A stretch of DNA of 32,948 bases from G020354085 sp964629975 (GTDB lineage: Bacteria > Pseudomonadota > Gammaproteobacteria > Acidiferrobacterales > Sulfurifustaceae), in assembly GCA_964629975.1 (NCBI GenBank), contig CAZVUN010000023.1, positions 1-32,948 of the forward strand, read 5' to 3'. Under the pieces are notes generated by a model. It was given only the letters and a program-made list of their open reading frames with translations, had not been told where the DNA came from and did no database searches. This document shows, piece after piece, positions 29,958 to 32,948 of the stretch. Numbering within the stretch: the first letter of the stretch is position 1; every line of letters begins with the position of its first letter. Made by a program: the position numbers and the translations under genes.

Positions 29958-31254
29958 ACTGATCGTGTTCCTCCTTGCGCTGCTGGTCGGCGCACCGCTG
30001 GCGGCATCGCCGCTCAAGATCGAGCACTGGACGCTCGGCAACGGCGCCCGCGTCTATCTGGTCGAGGCGCGCGATCTGCCGATGGTGCAGTTGCGCGCCG
30101 TGTTCGACGCCGGTAGCGCGCGCGATCCGGCCGGGCGCCACGGGCTGGCCCTGCTCACCAGTGGGATGCTGGAGGAGGGCGCCGGCAGCCTCACGGCCGA
30201 CGACATCGCGCGGCGCTTCGAGGCGCTCGGCGCCGAGTTCAGCGCGAACGCCGAGCGCGACATGGCGAGCGCGGATTTGCGCAGCCTGTCCGATCCAAAG
30301 CTGCTCGAGCCGGCGCTCGCGCTGTACGCACAGCTCCTGGCACGGCCGAGCTTTCCGTCCGAGCATCTCGAACGCGAGCGCGCCCGCCTGCTGGTGGCAT
30401 TGCAGCGCGACGCCCAGTCTCCCGGCAGTGTGGCGTCCAAGGCCTTCTATCGGGAACTCTACGGCACGCACCCCTATGCCACGGAGCCGCAGGGCGATGC
30501 CGCCAGCGTCAAGGCGATCACGCGCGAGGACCTGATCGCGCACCACCAGCGCTACTACGTCGGCAAGAACGCGCAGCTGGTGATCGTGGGCGACGTCAGC
30601 AAGCGCGCCGCCAAACGCATCGCCGAGCAGGTGCTGGGCGGCCTGCCGGCCGGCGCCGCGGCCCCCGCGCTGCCCGCGGTACCGGCGCTCGAGCGCGCGC
30701 GCAGCCGGCGCATCGACTTCCCGGCGACGCAGAGTCACGTGTTGCTGGGGCAGCCGGGCATGACGCGCGACGACCCGGATTACTTCCCGCTGCTGGTCGG
30801 CAACTACATCCTCGGGGGCGGCGGTCTGGTGTCGCGCCTGTCGACCGAGGTGCGCGAGAAGCGCGGCCTGTCGTACAGCGTGTACAGCTATTTCCTGCCG
30901 ATGCGCCTGCCCGGCCCGTTCCTGCTGGGACTGCAGACCAAGAACACGCAGCGCGCGCAGGCTACGCGGCTGATGCGCAAGGTGCTCGAAGACTTCGTGG
31001 CCAGCGGCCCGACCGAGCAGGAACTGGTGGCGGCCAAGAAGCACCTCACCGGCAGCTTTGCGCTGCGGCTCGACAGCAACCGCAAGATCGCCGACAACCT
31101 TGCAGTCATCGCCTTCTACGGTCTGCCGCTCACCTGGCTCGACGACTACATCAAGCGCGTCGAGGCGGTCACCAGCGCGCAGGTCCGTGACGCGTTCGCG
31201 CGGCGCGTGCATCCGGACAAGCTCGCGGCGGTCGTGGTGGGTGGTGCCCGCTAG
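29947..31254 (+). CDS. M16-family protease-like protein, non-catalytic partner
   Basis: A 435-residue M16-fold protein with a cleavable signal (hydrophobic core LIVFLLALLVGAPLAA, cleavage near residue 20). Where an active M16 has HxxEH, this one reads HGLALLTSGMLEEG, so the zinc ligands are absent. It still keeps the C-terminal M16 arginine/tyrosine block (EVREKRGLSYSVYSYF). Paired M16 proteins where one is active and one structural are well known (mitochondrial processing peptidase and bacterial pairs), so it is probably the partner of the upstream protease. It overlaps the downstream rsmD start by 11 bases. Confidence 0.92.
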   Translation: MRAKLIVFLLALLVGAPLAASPLKIEHWTLGNGARVYLVEARDLPMVQLRAVFDAGSARDPAGRHGLALLTSGMLEEGAGSLTADDIARRFEALGAEFSANAERDMASADLRSLSDPKLLEPALALYAQLLARPSFPSEHLERERARLLVALQRDAQSPGSVASKAFYRELYGTHPYATEPQGDAASVKAITREDLIAHHQRYYVGKNAQLVIVGDVSKRAAKRIAEQVLGGLPAGAAAPALPAVPALERARSRRIDFPATQSHVLLGQPGMTRDDPDYFPLLVGNYILGGGGLVSRLSTEVREKRGLSYSVYSYFLPMRLPGPFLLGLQTKNTQRAQATRLMRKVLEDFVASGPTEQELVAAKKHLTGSFALRLDSNRKIADNLAVIAFYGLPLTWLDDYIKRVEAVTSAQVRDAFARRVHPDKLAAVVVGGAR

Positions 31255-31858
31255 CTCGCGCGCCCGGCCGAGAGCGACGCGGGCGTCGTACCCCGGATTC
31301 ATCCGCATCATCGGCGGGCAGTGGCGCTCGCGCCGATTGCCGGTGCCGCTGGCCGAGGGGCTGCGCCCGACGCCCGATCGGGTGCGCGAGACGCTGTTCA
31401 ACTGGCTGACGCCGTATCTGCCGGGGGCGCGATGCCTCGATCTCTTTGCCGGCACCGGCGCGCTGTGCCTGGAGGCGTTGTCGCGCGGCGCCGCTTCGGT
31501 CGTCATGGTGGAGCGCTCGCCCGCCGTGGCCGAGTGCCTGCGACGCAACCTTGCCACGCTCGGTGCGGCAAACGCCGACGTGGTGTGCGCGGATGCGCGC
31601 GCCTTCCTGGAGGGTGCCTCACGGCCGTTCGACATCGTGTTTCTCGACCCGCCGTTCAGGAGCGACCTGATCGCGCACTGTTCGGCGCTGCTCGAGCCGC
31701 GCGGCTGGGTGCGGCCCGGCTCGCTCGTGTATGTCGAGGCCCCGCGGCAGCTCGAGCCGTTGCCGGTCCCCGCTCACTGGGAGCGCGTGCGCAGCAAGCG
31801 CGCCGGCGAGGTGGCGTACCACCTGGCGCGCGTCCCGGGTGCCTCGCGCGCCGAGTGA
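31244..31858 (+). CDS. rsmD: 16S rRNA (guanine966-N2)-methyltransferase RsmD
   Basis: A 204-residue SAM-dependent methyltransferase that methylates G966 of 16S rRNA. The family start block is IRIIGGQWRSRRLPVP (20-35), followed by RPTPDRVRETLFNWL (41-55). The SAM loop DLFAGTG is at 66-72, and the catalytic DPPF at 135-138. The start is uncertain: GTG at 31244 (or 31241) gives about 18 residues before the conserved block, as in E. coli, and overlaps the M16 gene by 11 bases. No ATG is available at a fitting place. coaD follows after 49 bases. Confidence 0.92.
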   Translation: MPASSRARPRATRASYPGFIRIIGGQWRSRRLPVPLAEGLRPTPDRVRETLFNWLTPYLPGARCLDLFAGTGALCLEALSRGAASVVMVERSPAVAECLRRNLATLGAANADVVCADARAFLEGASRPFDIVFLDPPFRSDLIAHCSALLEPRGWVRPGSLVYVEAPRQLEPLPVPAHWERVRSKRAGEVAYHLARVPGASRAE

Positions 31859-31907
31859 CGCCGGTCAGGCGACCGGCCGCCGCGGCGGTGCTATTCTCTG
31901 CCAGTCA

Positions 31908-32387
31908 ATGAAGATCGTCGCCCTCTATCCCGGCACCTTCGACCCGATCACCAACGGCCACACCGACCTGGTGCGGCGGGCGGCGCGCCTGTTCGACGAG
32001 GTCGTCGTCGCCATCGCGGCCAACCCCAAGAAGCAGCCGCTGTTCGCGCTGGCGGAACGCGTGGCGCTGGCGCAGGCCGCGCTCGCGGACATTCCGCAGG
32101 TGCGCGTACTGGGGTTCGACACACTGCTGATCGAATTCGTGCGGGCGCAGAAGGCGCACGTCATCCTGCGCGGGCTGCGCGCCGTATCGGACTTCGAATT
32201 CGAGTTCCAGCTGGCCGGCATGAACCGCCGGCTCGCACCCGAGATCGAAACCGTGTTCCTCACGCCGTCGGAGCAGGAGATGTTCATCTCCGCCTCGCTG
32301 GTCAAGGAAATAGCCCTGTTGGGCGGGGATGTTTCCGCGTTCGTCCACGCGCGCGTGGCGGCTGCGCTGGCCGGCAAAATGGGCTAA
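31908..32387 (+). CDS. coaD: Pantetheine-phosphate adenylyltransferase CoaD
   Basis: CoaD (159 aa, same as E. coli) makes dephospho-CoA from 4'-phosphopantetheine and ATP, the fourth step of coenzyme A synthesis from pantothenate. The nucleotidyltransferase motif TFDPITNGH (10-18, with H18) is intact, and RGLRAVSDFEFE and the C-terminal ISASLVKEIA (the ISSTLVKE-type loop) follow. The ATG at 31908 has little Shine-Dalgarno match, but the N-terminus MKIVALYPGTFDP is canonical. It sits between rsmD and the ferredoxin in the usual gammaproteobacterial order. Confidence 0.97.
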   Translation: MKIVALYPGTFDPITNGHTDLVRRAARLFDEVVVAIAANPKKQPLFALAERVALAQAALADIPQVRVLGFDTLLIEFVRAQKAHVILRGLRAVSDFEFEFQLAGMNRRLAPEIETVFLTPSEQEMFISASLVKEIALLGGDVSAFVHARVAAALAGKMG

Positions 32388-32426
32388 GATTTCTCTCGAT
32401 TTCACGCGCTTTTTCAGGGTGTTCCG

Positions 32427-32681
32427 ATGTCTCTGCTGATTACCGATGAATGCATCAATTGCGATGTGTGCGAGCCCGAATGCCCGAACGGCGCGATCTC
32501 GCAGGGTGAGGAGGTCTATGTGATCGATCCGAACCTGTGTACCGAGTGCGTCGGGCACTTCGAGACCTCGCAGTGTGTCGAGGTGTGCCCGGTCGATTGC
32601 ATCATCCCGGACCCGAACCACCCCGAGTCCAAGGAGCAGCTGCAGCAGAAGTATCTGGCGCTGACCCAGCCGGCCGCCTAG
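32427..32681 (+). CDS. 2[4Fe-4S] ferredoxin, YfhL / Allochromatium type
   Basis: An 84-residue ferredoxin. Cluster motif 1 is C9, C12, C15, C19 (CINCDVCEPECP). Motif 2 is C38 and C41, then an insertion of eight residues (VGHFETSQ), then C50 and C54, with an additional C58 and a C-terminal helical tail (about 65-84). The insertion and tail are the marks of the Allochromatium-type ferredoxins, known for very low and unequal cluster potentials. The physiological partner is unknown. CAGGGTG serves as ribosome site. A UUCG-loop hairpin follows the gene. Confidence 0.95.
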   Translation: MSLLITDECINCDVCEPECPNGAISQGEEVYVIDPNLCTECVGHFETSQCVEVCPVDCIIPDPNHPESKEQLQQKYLALTQPAA

Positions 32682-32702
32682 GCGAGCGATCATGAACCCG
32701 CG

Positions 32703-32722
32703 CGGGCGGCTTCGGCCGCCCG
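32703..32722 (+). terminator. Stem-loop with UUCG tetraloop after the ferredoxin gene
   Basis: CGGGCGGC (32703-32710) pairs perfectly with GCCGCCCG (32715-32722) around TTCG, the very stable C(UUCG)G loop. Only TGGCGTTTG follows, so the T run is poor. It is probably a weak intrinsic terminator or an mRNA end stabiliser. Confidence 0.55.
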
Positions 32723-32748
32723 TGGCGTTTGTGGAGGATCGACAGTCG

Positions 32749-32948
32749 ATGCGCACCACGCAATCCGCACCGCGCGCTGCGGCACGCTGGCTGTTCGTGC
32801 TGCTGGCGTGGCTGTGGATGCTGCCCGTCCTGGCCGAGGCGCCCGCGCCGCCTGCGGCAGCGCCCGAGACCGCCGCGCTGCGCGCGCGCCCGCCGGGTGC
32901 GGCCATCGCCTCCGCCTCTTCGTCCAACGAGAGCCTGCTCCAGCTCCG
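32749..32948 (+). CDS. Unidentified exported protein (3' end outside the window)
   Basis: An open frame starts at ATG 32749 behind a strong GGAGGAT site (32734-32740) and runs to the window edge, 66 complete codons. The product begins with a signal peptide: basic n-region MRTTQSAPRAAAR, hydrophobic core WLFVLLAWLWMLPVL, and cleavage near AEA. The mature start is Ala/Pro rich, with RPPGAAIAS. This last piece slightly recalls the start of gamma-glutamyltransferases, but the expected HPLAT-type residues do not follow, so I leave it unnamed. Confidence 0.7.
   Translation, partial: MRTTQSAPRAAARWLFVLLAWLWMLPVLAEAPAPPAAAPETAALRARPPGAAIASASSSNESLLQL

Noticed and set aside
28515..30041. A very long minus-strand frame extending ftsY upstream across the first M16 protease gene
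   Set aside because: It is antisense to a clear M16 protease with HVLEH and has low-complexity, Arg/His-rich sequence typical of shadow frames in GC-rich DNA. FtsY homology starts at GTG 28514.
32749..32948. Gamma-glutamyltransferase for the last partial gene
   Set aside because: Only the short RPPGAAIAS stretch is similar; the expected histidine-containing motif does not follow in any frame.
1..32948. CRISPR arrays, tRNA or rRNA genes, insertion sequences, prophage or integration sites
   Set aside because: No regular repeats, no cloverleaf-like sequence, no transposase or integrase, and no terminal repeats were seen on reading both strands.

Overview
This window is a high-GC, gene-dense stretch of a proteobacterial chromosome, most likely from an aerobic, possibly autotrophic gammaproteobacterium. 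That placement is inferred from gene order and protein likeness: rpoH-ftsX-ftsE-ftsY lies divergent to a paired M16 protease / rsmD / coaD / YfhL-type ferredoxin cluster, a 284-residue RpoH matches the E. coli length, and the cox operon carries ctaG and SURF1. No rRNA, tRNA, insertion sequence, prophage or CRISPR array was seen, and no gene-free stretch exceeds about 110 bases.

Region 1 (1-8248) is an aa3/caa3-type cytochrome c oxidase locus: the end of coxB fused to a cytochrome c domain, coxA, a 43-residue membrane peptide, ctaG and coxC. A bidirectional terminator and an opposing small membrane protein follow. The assembly half is SURF1, a SCO-like protein, ctaA, ctaB and a true SCO lipoprotein, mostly with ATGA-type overlaps. 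Two assembly proteins lack expected ligands: CtaA has Gln in place of both N-terminal heme histidines, and the first SCO-like protein lacks the copper histidine.

Region 2 (8233-12282) holds a FIST sensory-domain protein followed, apparently in the same operon, by a small cereblon-like CULT-domain protein; then a CorA-type transporter and an FAD-dependent amine-oxidase-like protein.

Region 3 (12319-24925) looks like a two-carbon and four-carbon acid metabolism island: a serine/alanine-glyoxylate aminotransferase (with a HerA-like ATPase behind it), an IclR regulator divergent to an unusual TPP enzyme that mixes transketolase and phosphoketolase features, a DUF1537 acid-sugar kinase, and the three glycolate oxidase subunits GlcF, GlcE and GlcD. 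The glc genes are split between strands around an outer-membrane barrel protein. GlcDEF makes glyoxylate, the aminotransferase can make hydroxypyruvate from it, and the TPP enzyme plus kinase could condense and phosphorylate the products. This last link is a hypothesis, and it is the most interesting one in the window.

Region 4 (24548-32948) is conserved housekeeping: a small VOC protein, rpoH with a near-perfect CIRCE operator on its promoter, ftsX-ftsE-ftsY, the divergent M16 protease pair (one active, one lacking the zinc motif), rsmD, coaD, an Allochromatium-type ferredoxin, and the start of an unidentified exported protein.
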